A stretch of 64,000 bases of DNA. It comes from Bullera alba (taxonomy: Eukaryota > Basidiomycota > Tremellomycetes > Tremellales > Bulleraceae). Shown here one piece after another: positions 22,125 through 32,985 of the stretch (the first letter of the stretch is position 1; the number at the start of each line of letters is the position of its first letter). Below the pieces are notes generated by a model, which saw only the letters and a list, made by a program, of their open reading frames with translations, was not told where the DNA came from and did no database searches. The position numbers were made by a program, and so were the translations under genes. The stretch lies in NCBI GenBank assembly GCA_001600095.1, contig BCIX01000003.1, positions 682,001 through 746,000 on the forward strand, given 5' to 3'.

Positions 22125-22753
22125 GATGATCTGAATTCCAGCGTTGACTGATGGGAGGGTTGAAGCGAAACGAGGGGGAGTTGGCCAACTACCATAAAGT
22201 TAGCTTCATTCTCAAGAGCTGAGTCTCCTCACCTTAGAGGTTAGGAGTCCCGTAAGACAGATAGGGGGCGAGAGCCATGATTCATGTTCGTTCAAGGAGC
22301 ATCTCTGAGCAGGATAGGAACTGTGGGCCATGTGTGATCGTGGGGTAGGGAGGAAGAGACGTCAACTAGGGAAGGAGGCCGAGCAAAACCTCGAGATGGA
22401 CTGGGACGTAGCTGAATTGACAGAGGAGGATGAGGAGGGGTGGATAGGAAGGGCTACGGAGTCGACAAGAAGGACAGCGGTCGAGGCGGGGAGCTGGAGG
22501 GCGAGAGAGGGATAAGGATCAAGATCAAGAGAGATCCTGTATCGATTATTTGACCTGACATCACTGGACTTTCGAAACGCGTCGCGCGAGTTTCAGCCGG
22601 CGGAAGCAAATTGCCACGTGGCAAACGGGGATCCCGAGCGTGAGTGACTTCTTTGTTGATCTGTTCAACTGTTGTCATGTGCACTTGTCGACCAACTGAC
22701 TCAGATACACAAGACGTATAGCTGCAAGCTTTTCGAGAGGAAGGGAAGCGAGG
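22125..22753. promoter_or_regulatory. Upstream region of SRA gene with MCB box
   Basis: It contains ACGCGT at 22577-22582 within a CG-dense stretch, and the ten-base palindrome GCCACGTGGC at 22613-22622 around an E-box. Both lie 130-180 bases upstream of the SRA gene ATG. The pair resembles the YCG1-NUF2 promoter. Part of this region probably also holds unresolved 5' exons of the minus-strand hypothetical gene. Confidence 0.5.
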
Positions 22754-24125
22754 ATGAGCAAGTCGTACGAAGCACAGAGACTCCAAAATATCAAGTGAGT
22801 TACAGACACAACGCCAGGACCCGGAGTATCGCTGATATCAGCCGTAGAGATAACGAAGCCTTGCTGCATTCGTTGGGTCTGGGGGTGCCGACAAGCAAAC
22901 CCAGTATCAAGAAATCCAGTGCGACTAAATCCAAAGCCTCGAAGCCGAAACCTTGCGAATCACTTCCCGAGCGTAAACCCAGACCAGACCAAGAGGACGA
23001 TGGAGAAGCTGGCCCGTCGAAGCGGAGAAAGGGGCAGGATGGTACACCAGTCCAGAGCGATACGAGTCTGAGGAGGAGTGCAAGGCGAAGTCTACCCGCT
23101 GTAAATTATAGCGATCGAAATCGGGGGGCAAGGGTCAAGAGGGAGCGAGAGACAAGTCCGGGTGATGGGGTTGATGGACAAGCCGGGCAGGATGGACAAG
23201 ACGGGCAGGACGAGCTGGATGGTCAGGAGATACAGGATGCACGACAAAGAAAAGCTCAGAAACTCAGCACGAGAACACAGGATCCGTGAGTCAACCGCGA
23301 TCCCGGAAATGTATAGCAGGCTGATGGTGTTCGTAGGAAGCAATTTGGACATATTCCCGGGGTGGAAGTTGGTAAATGGTGGGCGTCGCGGTGAGTGACT
23401 ATTCCAGGTGCCTGTGAGGATCGCTAATTTTGCCCCTCGATCAGGATGGACGCTTCCACAGATGCTGTACACGCGTGAGTCGCAGGTCCAAACGAGAGAA
23501 CATGGCTCTGACGCAGGATCTCAGACCGACCGTCGCTGGGATCTCGGGTAACGCAGAAGAAGGCGCATGGTCCGTCGCTTTGTCCGGGGGATATGCCGAT
23601 GAGTAAGTGTACCGCATCTCTAGCCCGACAGCTGGGACCGATTGCTGATGCCATTTCAGTGTGGATCTCGGCGAGGCATTCACATATACCGGCAGCGGGG
23701 GTCGGGATCTCACAGGGACGAAACAGGCTCCCAAGAACTTGAGGACCGCACCCCAGACTTCGGATCAAAGCTTTGACAACCCGAAGAACGCCTCGTTGAA
23801 GGTAAGCCCCGATTCTCATTCATCCCACTTCCCTTCCAGAATCACCACAAAGAGAGGGGAGCAACGGCTGACAGTGTGATAGCGCTCGGCGGAGACTCGG
23901 AAGCCTGTACGTGTGATCCGGGGCTTCAAGCTCGATTCGCCGTACGCCCCTCCCCAGGGGTATCGCTACGACGGGCTGTACGTGGTTGAAAAGGCTTGGA
24001 TGGCGGACGGTCTCGCGAAAGGGTTGCTCGTGTGCAGGTATGCTTTCAAGCGACTGCCCAATCAGCCGCCTTTGGAGGTGAATGCCAAGGTGAAGAGCGA
24101 GGTCAAGACTGAGAGAGAGGACTGA
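22754..24125 (+). CDS. UHR1: SRA (YDG) domain protein, Uhr1-like
   Basis: Seven exons (22754-22794, 22842-23285, 23337-23390, 23445-23474, 23525-23602, 23660-23801, 23883-24125) join in phase to 343 residues. SRA domains read hemimethylated or methylated CpG by base flipping. Residues 1-160 are disordered, basic and Ser/Pro-rich, with a short G-Q-D repeat. The SRA domain follows: FGHIPGVEVGKWWASRMD, PTVAGISGNAEEGAWSVALS, LSGGYADD, FTYTGSGGRDL, RKPVRVIRGFKLDSPYAPPQ, GYRYDGLYVVEKAW and LLVCRYAFKRLPNQPPLE. A lysine/glutamate tail ends it. No PHD, tandem-Tudor or RING domain is present, unlike animal UHRF1. In Cryptococcus the SRA-only protein Uhr1 works with the maintenance methyltransferase Dnmt5; orthology here is inferred from domain layout. 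Confidence 0.9.
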
Positions 24126-24521
24126 GGCTGGGTGGTCGGAACTTGAGGGGCGAGTGGGCATCTGATATGGCAGAAGAGATAGACTTTGGGGTCCTGGAGG
24201 TATTCGGTTTTTGGTGAACGATGGGATGATGGATAGATACCATCTTTGTAATATAATGATCTGAGCTGCACTGGAGCTTGAAAGGGCTTGCGATACCCAC
24301 CTCCTATGCAGGCTCGTTACAGCAGCTGCTCTCATCGCTCACTGCTCTGTCAGCAAGGCAGCTCGTGCTAGGTGCTCGGAGCTTGGCGCAGAAATAGCCG
24401 GAATTGGCCCGAGATATCAGGATCCAGGAATCCCAACTCGACCTCTCTTGCCTTATCTCTCGACTTGGGAGTTGAATACGTCGAGTCACGACCTCACGTC
24501 ATCTCACTCACATCACCGATC
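24126..24521. promoter_or_regulatory. Spacer between SRA gene and GH5 gene
   Basis: A tandem-gene spacer of 396 bases. It should hold the SRA gene 3' end (AT-rich stretch TAATATAATGATC near 24249) and the GH5 gene promoter. No clear element was found. Confidence 0.35.
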
Positions 24522-27284
24522 ATGACCGACGAAAAGGTCAATCACCAGGAGACTCGGCCCTCGCCATCGTTTACGCCCTTCGTTGCAGATGCCACCTCCG
24601 TCTCCAGCTTCGAGCAACACTTTATTGACGATCACGGGCGTATACTCGACCTACGAGGGGCCAACGTCGGTGCCGGGTCCAAAGTCCCCAACGAGCCCCG
24701 AGGCCTGCTCCACGATCACTCCTCTGTCAGCTATACGAATCGCCCGTTCCCACTTTCCGAGGCAGAGGAGCACTGGACGAGGCTGAAAAGCTGGGGATTC
24801 AACCTGGTCCGGATCAACGTCACCTGGGATGCGGTCGAGCACGGGGGCAAGGGGATATATGATACCGAGTATCTCGACTACTTGAGGGCTTTGCTGCAAA
24901 GTCTGAAGGGTCATGGAATCGTAGCTTTCATCGTGAGTCCGATGTCTATCACTGCAGTCTATTTCTCTTTGGTTGTCAGGAATGCCAAGGGAATGAGGTA
25001 TTTGGCGAGTGTAACGAAGTGAGAATGAGAACTGATGTGCTGCTCTCTTGACGTTTAGGCGATTCACCAGGACGTATGGTCGAGATATTGTGGTGGGTCA
25101 GGAGCGCCAGGATGGACACTAGAAGCTGCTGGCTTTGACCTGAGCAATGACGGCGAAAAGCTCGCATTGTCCGGCACCGCCTTTCTCGATGGTATCCGCG
25201 GCGGTCGACTCGAAGGCGAGCGAGGACTCTGGCCTACTGGTTATCAAAAGCTCGTTTGTGCGACCATGAACACGTTGTTCTGGGCCGGAAAGACCTTTGC
25301 CCCGTCTTTCACTGTTTCATCGGACACCACAGGATCAAAGGTCAATATCCAAGATTACCTCCAAGATGGATTCTTCGGCATGGTGGATCAACTCCTTCAA
25401 GCGGTTGGCGATCTGGACACGGTGATGGGCTTGGAATTGCTGAATGAGCCACATCCGGGTTTCATTGGTCTACCGACGATACATGAATGGAATTACAATA
25501 CCGATCTACATCTAGGTCAATTCCCCTCTCCGCTCCAGTCGTTCTCCATGGGCTCAGGACGTCCGACGCCCGGCGTACCCATTTACAAGAGGACATTTCC
25601 CTTTCCGACCAAGATCTCAAAGTACATCACGGCAAACCCCACCGGCGCCTGCGTGTGGCGAAAAGATACGGGCACCGAGGATCAAAAGGAGGATGGGGTG
25701 GACTCGAGGTGTATCTGGGAGCGAGAGGGCGTTTGGAAATGGAGCACCAAGAAGGACAGACCGGTCGCTCTGCAGGAAGACTATTTTACAAAAGACAGGA
25801 GCGGAAGGACGGTCACTTGGTACGACGACTGTTATTTCCCTTTCGTCAAGCGATGGGAGGAAAGCGTGGCAAAGAGTCCCCTGGGCAAAGGCAAGAATGG
25901 GAAGGGCAAGGAGAAGATGAGAATGGTGGAAGCTTTGCCGAATGAGTACTGCCCCGTCTGGCCAGAGGATCAGAGACCGAAGAACATGGTCTATGCCCCG
26001 CACTGGTGACTACATAATCCTGAGCCGACTAGTCGGTTGGTAGCAGCTAATCACGTTGGTCGCTGCAGGTACGACCTGAACGCACTGTTCAAGAAGGAAA
26101 TGGGCTTCATGACCGTCAACGTTCAAGGTCTCTCCAGGGTGAGTTCAGTCTCGTTCATAGAGGCCAGGGTGAGATACTGATGACCTCAACAGGGCATGTT
26201 CCTTCTGAATGCGCTGTACTTCGGCGAAGGAGTCAAGAAGAATTACGCGGTACAAATACGGAACATCGTCAAGGAAGCGCGAGCAAAGTTGGGACAGATC
26301 CCCATCATTATTGGCGAATGCGGGATCCCGATGGACCTGAAGTGAGCAGATTGATCGCACGATGATCAAAGACTCTGCTGATTAAATCACGTTAGCAAAG
26401 AGGAGGCGTTCAGGACTGGTGACTGGAAGTGGCAGGAGAGAATGATGGACGCGATGATCTCTGCGCTCGAGGCGAGCCAAGTGGCCTTCACGTATGTCAA
26501 CTAGAAAGCGAAGCGAAGGTGTTGTCAGAAGCTGACAGACCTGCTGCAGGTTATGGAACTATAACCCCTTGAACACCGATAGTCATGGCGACGACGTGAG
26601 TGTATCGTGTGGCGATCGGGAGTCGTAGCTGATATAGATTTGGCAGTGGAACGCAGAGAACTTTTCGTGGTACTCCGCCGAGAACCGCAAAAAGGAGTTG
26701 GCAGGGGGTCTCAGCGGTGAGATTGCGGAGATGGACGCTGGAGCGAGGCTCCTTGATGCGATAGTGGTGAGTGCTTCGGATATGGCTTAGAAGACGACTG
26801 ACAGTCCCGGTAGCGCCCTTACGTAGTTGCCATGCCTGGCAGAGTCATCAGGAAGCAATACAACAAATCCACCGGTCGGCTCACCCTCGGTTTCCGATCA
26901 CCCTACTCCCCTACATCGGATACACCCCTTCCAGCCCATGTCACCGAGATTTTCCTCCCGAAGAGGATGTTCAAAACGGAAGAAGACGTCGCGTACACTA
27001 TATCCCCCGAGGAGGGCCGGATCTCAATTGATATTGAGAACCAGAGGGCCTATGTCTGGTTCGAGGATGGCGATCCGGATGACCACGAGAAGAAGCCAGA
27101 GGCGTATCGACACGTGGAGATCTGGGTCAAGGGGAGGAAGCAAGAACCGGGCTTCATGAGCTACTTCTGGTTGATGGTGGCAATAGCTGGATTCCTCCAT
27201 GGACTGCAGACGAGACAGTTTTGGATGATCATCGCAGCGATCATCCTATACCGGTCAGGATGGCATCAGAGTCTGCGTAGATGA
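24522..27284 (+). CDS. GH5 glycosidase, EGCrP/steryl-glucosidase type
   Basis: Eight exons (24522-24932, 25059-26005, 26069-26138, 26193-26341, 26396-26491, 26550-26595, 26647-26766, 26814-27284) join to 769 residues. The fold is the endoglycoceramidase-related branch of glycoside hydrolase family 5; in Cryptococcus such enzymes (EGCrP1, EGCrP2/Sgl1) remove glucose from glucosylceramide or ergosteryl glucoside. Seen: LRGANVGAGSKVP, WGFNLVRINVTWDAVEHGGK, HQDVWSRYCGGSGAPGW, the acid/base glutamate in LELLNEPHPG (about residue 267) and the nucleophile in IIIGECGIP (about residue 518), then WNYNPLNTDSHGDDWNAENF. A C-terminal beta domain ends in a hydrophobic stretch (FWLMVAIAGFLHG, FWMIIAAIILY), which predicts a membrane hairpin or tail. 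No signal peptide. Which substrate applies cannot be decided. Confidence 0.88.
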
Positions 27285-27361
27285 ACGAAAGAATGCAGAA
27301 TCCAATTGCCATGCTCTATTCCAGCTATAGTAATACTCGTACAACGTCTACACCCATGAGA

Positions 27362-28907
27362 TTAAGCCTTCTTCCCCCATCCGTCCTCCTGCATGACGTG
27401 CAGACAGCTCTCAATCACTGCCATGGCATGATCACACTGCTCCTTCGTGACGATCAAAGCGGGAACCAATCTCACGGCATCTTTACCCCCGGTCAACAAC
27501 AACACACCCCTTTCCCTCGCCAACTTGACGAGCTCCCCGGGCGCGCTCTCGTTCTTGAAGGGGATACCGCGGATCAAACCCCGTCCTCGGACTTCCTCGT
27601 GGATCAAATCGGGGAACAGCTTTGGTAGGCGTTTGATCAGGTCGTCCAGGTGGGTAGCGGTAGAAGTGAGGTTTGAGATGAAAGCCGGTTTTGACAGTTG
27701 CTCCAGCACGTACACTCCGAGTCGGGTAGCGAGCGGTTGTCCGCCGAACGTCGTGCCGTGGGATCCGATCGAGATGACCTCGGCAACAGAGTCTCGGACC
27801 ATGATGGCGCCAATGGGGAATCCGTTGGCGAGGGGTTTAGCCATGGTGACGATATCGGGCTGGGCATCCGTTGGGTTCTGGGAATGAGCCCACATGGTCC
27901 CAGATCGGAACAGACCACACTAGCAATCCGATCAGCATGTTTTGACTACTTGTATCGGTGACATTGCCTGATGCACTGCACTCACCTGGATCTCGTCAAA
28001 CATCAACAGCGCTCCAACCTCTTTACACCTCTTGCCAATCATCTCCAGCCATTCGATCTTTCCCGTGCCGATACCGCCCTCTCCCTGGATGGGCTCTACC
28101 AGCACACCACAGGTGTTCTCGTCGATCAATTCGTTCACCCTCTGCTGACTCATATCGTTGTACTCGCCGACCTTGACGTCTGGGATCAGGGGAGCGAATG
28201 GGAGTTGATATTTCGGGTTTGGCGTCATTGACAATGCACCCATTGACCTCCCGTGGAAGGCATTGGTGAAGCACACCAATCCAGTCTTCTTCTCATTGAT
28301 CTCTTTTCCGTACTTTCTAGCAAACTTCAAAGCTCCCTCGTTGGCTTCAGTGCCGGAATTGGCGAAGAACACTTTTCCACCTTGATCATTCCCCTTTCCT
28401 CCCATTCCCAATCCACCGTGCTTCTTCGTGTTCTCAATCAGGGATTCGGCGAGTTCACCGGCCCATTCGTTCCAATAGACATTACTGGCGTGAGAGACCT
28501 TGTTGGACTGTTCGAGCATGACCTCGTTGTAGCCCTGGTCGTTGTGGCCGAGAGCGGTGACGGCGATTCCAGCGGTGAAATCTAGGTAATCTCGGTTGGA
28601 AGAGTCGGTCAAAGTGAGCCCCTTGCCGTGGGTGAACATCATGGGCGGCCGGGCATAGGTGTTGAGGAGGTATTGCGAGTGCTTCTTGATAGTCGAGGCG
28701 GTCGAGTCGGGACATGTGTCTGGGTGGGTGACTTTGGTGTACTGGAGGCATGGCTGGCGCAGTGTTAGCCGATGAAACCTTCCCAGAAGTCGTTAGGTGC
28801 CTCACCTTGATCTCTGAAGTAGCAGAGGCATAGCCACGAACTAGCAAGGACATCGACAAGTCTTTAGATGCCACCCGGCTAGCCTGACGAACGGTGCGAG
28901 ATAACAT
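27362..28907 (-). CDS. ARG8: Acetylornithine aminotransferase, mitochondrial
   Basis: Three exons (28806-28907, 27986-28753, 27362-27919) join to 475 residues. The PLP enzyme makes N-acetylornithine from N-acetylglutamate semialdehyde in arginine synthesis in the mitochondrial matrix. Residues 1-34 form a basic, Ser-rich presequence (MLSRTVRQASRVASKDL). The class-III aminotransferase core shows YLDFTAGIAVTALGHNDQGY, VFFANSGTEANEGALKFARK, AFHGRSMGALSMTPNPKY, VEPIQGEGGI, LMFDEIQCGLFRSGTMWAHS and the PLP lysine in TMAKPLANGFPIGAI. The length is usual for the fungal enzyme. Ornithine aminotransferase is the near alternative, but the QCGLFRSGTMWA and GTTFGGQPLA context fits ArgD/Arg8. It ends 78 bases from the GH5 stop, convergently. 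Confidence 0.92.
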
Positions 28908-29284
28908 TGGGGATGAGCGAGTGGTATTATTGCTTTATCCAAGTTCGTTCCGGCCTTTCTAGCTGCCTTTACTAGGACTCCGAGGGATGGTGATCTGAGC
29001 TGTGTGTGCGTGGGTATCCTGATGAACGAAGACTGAAAACCACTGCACGACTCGTCGAGGCTGATCTCGAAAAAATCCGATAGAGATAAAGTCAGTCGAC
29101 TCCACCCGAGATAGATAGCAGATCCGACGGAACCAATCCTGTCACAACAACAGGACCACACATGGGGATGTCGATCGGGCATGTACTGTATCTGGAATGC
29201 ATGTATGGCAGCGAACTCTATAGGTGAACACGACGTAGGAACGCGAGTGGGAGAATGAAGCATATGGACCGGTTCCCAGAATGA
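28908..29284. promoter_or_regulatory. ARG8 upstream region
   Basis: A 377-base spacer between ARG8 start and PRA1 stop, both minus. I looked for Gcn4-type TGACTCA sites; TCAGTCGACTCC at 29092 contains only a partial match. Nothing coding is supported. Confidence 0.35.
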
Positions 29285-30046
29285 CTATACAGTCTCGACA
29301 GAGGCATATTCGCTACAAGCGAGATGAGCTCCAATTCACGCTGAACTCGGATGGCACTCACGACTCGATTCCTGGCTCCATAAGGCCCGCATGGGCACCA
29401 ATGACACAACCCGAAGACCCGACAAGCCAGAAGAAAGTGGATATAGGCGCAGCGAACCAAAGTAGTGGAATGCCTAAAAGGATGTCAGCTCGTATGCTAT
29501 GTCTGAACATTGTCAAGAGCTCAACATACCGATAACGAACAGAGCGACGTAGAGGTTCTGAGGGGTGATGACCTTTCCTGCGATCTCGAAAGGTTCTTGG
29601 ACTGAGCATACAGGTCAGCTCGACTCTCTGAGGGTGTATGGGACGCGGTGTCATAGGAGGGACGGAGTGAAAGTAGTTGTGCTCACCGAATCTAGAGATA
29701 CCGATGAAACCACCAATGAGGAACGCCAAAGCGATGAGCAGGGTCGGATTGGAGATCAGCGAGTAGACTCCGAGCAGGGCTACCACGACGACATAGTTGG
29801 CCGAGAAGTATCGGCTACCCAGGGATCAGTGGATGCACCAACAGCTCTGATCTGCACAGGTAGGCGTTTTTGAGCAGTTGCTCACATGTTGTACGATGCA
29901 CGTTTCAAGTATTCCTGCGTGTCTTTGGGCTTTGATACTTGTCTCCAGTTGAAGAACTCTGTTGGGTGTTTGAGCGAGGACAGGCGCGTGTTTTGCAAGT
30001 TCTTCGCGTAGTCCTGGATGTTGTTGACGTGGGATAGGATCTCCAT
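29285..30046 (-). CDS. YIP3: PRA1/Yip3 family Rab-acceptor protein
   Basis: Five exons (29886-30046, 29687-29814, 29530-29601, 29362-29473, 29285-29312) join to 166 residues. PRA1 proteins are ER/Golgi membrane proteins that bind prenylated Rab GTPases. Seen: the family N-terminal motif LKHPTEFFNWRQVSKPKDTQ and RASYNIRYFSANYV, then four hydrophobic segments in two hairpins (VVVVALLGVYSLI, LLIALAFLIGGFIGIS, LYVALFVIGIPLLWF, ISTFFWLVGSSGCVIGAHA). The cytosolic end is GLMEPGIES plus an 8-codon last exon SEYASVETV, which keeps the acidic tail normal for the family. The last exon is 28 nt. Reading through the fourth donor would stop one codon later, so splicing sets the tail. Confidence 0.9.
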
Positions 30047-30411
30047 ATTGGCTGAGGAATCTGGATTGGTAGCTGAGAGAGATGGAGTAGAAACGATGAG
30101 TTGTGAACGAGCGTGATGATCTTCTGCGTGGTTGATGGCTCTGGAGTATATGACTTGTGACTTGATGCGAACGACTTTTCACCTGTGCTGTGCTGTTCGG
30201 CTCTCTGCTGGGGGAGGAGGAGGGGGAGAGACGCCACGTGGAGGCTCGGAAGGTGGGTGGCGGCTGAAGTAAACGTAAATAGGTTTTGATTCCGCATCGG
30301 GTAATAATCTCGAGTTTCAGCAAGCCGTCGCAAGAGACCAGGATCTTGCCAGGATCGATCTGTTTTGGGACGTAGACTCGCACACCGTATCGACCCTTGC
30401 TCTCACTGTAG
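30047..30411. promoter_or_regulatory. Divergent PRA1-DUF1308 promoter
   Basis: This 365-base region has an E-box CACGTG at 30235-30240 next to a G/A-rich tract (about 30210-30232, GGAGGAGGAGG on plus). The purine tract and E-box sit roughly midway between the divergent starts. No TATA box was found. Confidence 0.4.
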
Positions 30412-32263
30412 ATGGACGAGGTCAACAAAGCGTACCAAGCTTTGAACGATCTATGCCTATCTATCCACCAATTCCAAGATGAATATGGTCTGCGAGCAAC
30501 GTTCAGATCGCCCATCATCGATCATCACCACCCCGATGATCACAGCCAGAGGGGTATCGCCGGTCTGAGCAAGTTTCTCGGCCATGCAGAGACCGAGCGA
30601 GACTATGTGAACGGAGTGGGTCATCGCGAGTGATTAGAGACGGACAGAGTGTCCACTGATACACTCATGTAGCTCCTACAGTCGCCGAATCCGCCTAATG
30701 AGTTTTCGACCAATGCTCCGCATCTGCTAGCGGTCTGGTCCGAGTTCACTAGGGCGAAATGGCCAATCGTCCTTATATCCCAGCTACTGGACTGTGGGCC
30801 TCAGGGGCAGGTTAAGGTGGACGTCGTGGCAGATGGCGGTAATCAGTGGATCAAGATCAATACGTCAGTGCAAAACCCTCCCTCTATGGTCGGTCAAAAC
30901 TGATGGGGGTTGCAGGATGAAATACTCCAGGCTCATGGCCGAGCTTCGAGAGCAGGACTCGTACATCAATTCCGATTACGACTCTGATTCCAGTCATTCC
31001 AACAGCGGCGATTCTACCGGTCGCACCGGTGGTCCACCTTTGACAAACTCAGTCATTGAACAAGTTCAGGCACTGCTCAAAGCGGCTAAGGCCTATCCCC
31101 GTCCTACCAACCTACCCCCGCCGACCATCCGCTACGTCATGAACAGATTGGAAGAACATCCCCAGCAGGCCTATGGGGATCCAAGGGTCGAGCAGACTTT
31201 CAGAGCTATTAGGCAAATGGGCGTCGAGCTAGTCCTCGCAGACACACCTGCACCGACTCCAGCACGACCTTTTCATCCCGAACTGCGACCTACCCCGAAG
31301 ATCATGCTGGATCTATCGGTCATTGTGGCCCTTTGCTGCGATACTACACATTACCCCTTACCCCAGCACGAAGACCAGATTGAGGCTCGGTTCAGAATGC
31401 GCACGGCCTCTGGCGACGATTTGGTTGAGCACAGCAATACCACTAAGGACCTCAGGGATCAACTCCAGTGGGAGGTCAAACATCCGCTCATCGAGGAGAT
31501 TCAGCAGCGTCTGAACGGAGCTGGATATCGAGCCGACGAGGTGGAATGGTTTGTCACGCAGGAAGTCAAAGACAGGACGCCATCGATTTTGAACATTATC
31601 GGTGGGCCTAGGGAAAAGGCCAGAGCGAATGCATTGTACGGCACAGACGCCGACGAGTCGTTCTGGCTGGGCAGTCGGTATGAAGGGAATGAAGGCATTC
31701 TCAAGGATATTGTCCTCAAAGTTATCGATGAAGATCGCTCCGTGGGATCGATGAAGGGCAATCCCGGACAACTGCGGCAGTGCATGATCGACACTTGTGA
31801 GCGTATGCTGGTCCACACCGAGACTCACAGTGGTTCTGCCGCTCCAACGCCGAATAGTCGACCTGCCACTCCGGACCCACCTGTTCAGCCTGGGAGGAAA
31901 GTGAGGAAATCGAGACTGCCCAAACGACCTGGAGTGGTGTTCCCCCCGAATTCGAGGTTGCCCTCGCCGCATACGATAAGGACGATGCTGGCTGGATTGA
32001 GGAATGGCATGACGGTGTTGACGAACAATCGAGGGGCAGTGGGCAAAATCGTTAGAGAGCTCGGTATCTACGATGGATTCCCTTCCGACCTCGACAATAC
32101 ACCGAGCGACGAGCACGGGAAGGGAGAAGGGGAGGGAGGATTGGTCGACGCTCTAGTGTGGGTTGTCAATCCCAGTAGTTTGGCAGAATGGCGGAGATTG
32201 GAAGTGGAAGAGGCCAATCAAGCGCTGGAGGAGACTCAGGACGCTGCTCAAGCGATAGGGTGA
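30412..32263 (+). CDS. DUF1308 protein (C7orf25/UPF0415 family)
   Basis: Three exons (30412-30615, 30673-30863, 30916-32263) join to 580 residues. The family is conserved from fungi to humans (C7orf25) and has no settled role. Seen: an N-terminal helical part (VNKAYQALNDLCLSIHQFQ), the conserved block KVDVVADGGNQWIKINTMKY with SRLMAELREQDSY, a disordered Ser/Gly linker, then a domain with KIMLDLSVIVALCCDTTHYP, which looks like a PIN-type strand with an aspartate, and TVLTNNRGAVGKIVREL near the end. A PIN-like nuclease fold has been suggested for this family; I cannot confirm active-site residues. The start gives MDEVNKAY, just 365 bases from PRA1 start on the other strand. Confidence 0.8.
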
Positions 32264-32985
32264 TTCGCAACTCCCTCGATCAAAGGCTATGCTTTTCTCA
32301 AGGTATATGTCCTCGCATATTGCCCTCACATGCGATGTCTTCGATCCCGGCGCTTCTGTGGTTGACATGCCGACCCACGGTCATGCCTCAGCAAGGACAA
32401 CTTTGGCAAGCGCCATCCACGGCAACCGAGCAGTGCAATGACTGCACTCATCCTCAGTTGCCCTCTGCTATTGATATAGGCTGGGATGGAAACAAGGCAA
32501 GAAGCGGGAGAAGATCTGGACTGGACTTGAAAACGCCCGAATACCTAGGTATCTGATGATAGCCTCGTAGGTAGTTATCTGATGACTTGTACCGCGATGT
32601 CCATACTGAGTCGGTGGCGATGCTTGTTACACTATGCAAGTTCAGTACAAGCTTGCATCGAAAGGAGCAGCACAGTGCAGACTATGTGTGTCAAATTCGA
32701 TCGAGTGAGAGGTAATCCTTTGTTATCGCACTCCTCGCCACAATCTCGACGAGAGAGAGTCTCAGAGAGATATTGCGCTTTCAGACGAGGGTGACGAGGT
32801 GAAAGGTGGATGAAGCATGCTCTTCGAATCTACCTTCTCGGTCAGTGGCAACGTATGAGCTGCTCACACATAAGAGGTGAGCTGAGAAAGATCGGTTCGA
32901 GGCCTTCAATCGCTATCTTCAGCACTTACTGCTTATACTACCCCATCGTTAATCCTCATTGATCACTGACTGGCAAGCCCACACC
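32264..32985. other. Intergenic region, nothing recognised
   Basis: About 720 bases upstream of the intronless repeat gene. Short frames occur on both strands but none is convincing. A GGTTCGAGGCC at about 32893 resembles a tRNA B-box, but the flanking bases cannot form the T-arm. The last 100 bases before the ATG presumably hold the promoter. Confidence 0.4.

Noticed and set aside
22688..22753. Earlier start for the SRA gene in the 22672 frame
   Set aside because: That frame has no ATG before 22754 that joins through the exon 1 donor; it starts at an alternative codon in the track.
32893..32903. tRNA B-box-like GGTTCGAGGCC
   Set aside because: Flanking bases cannot form a five-pair T-arm and no A-box lies upstream.
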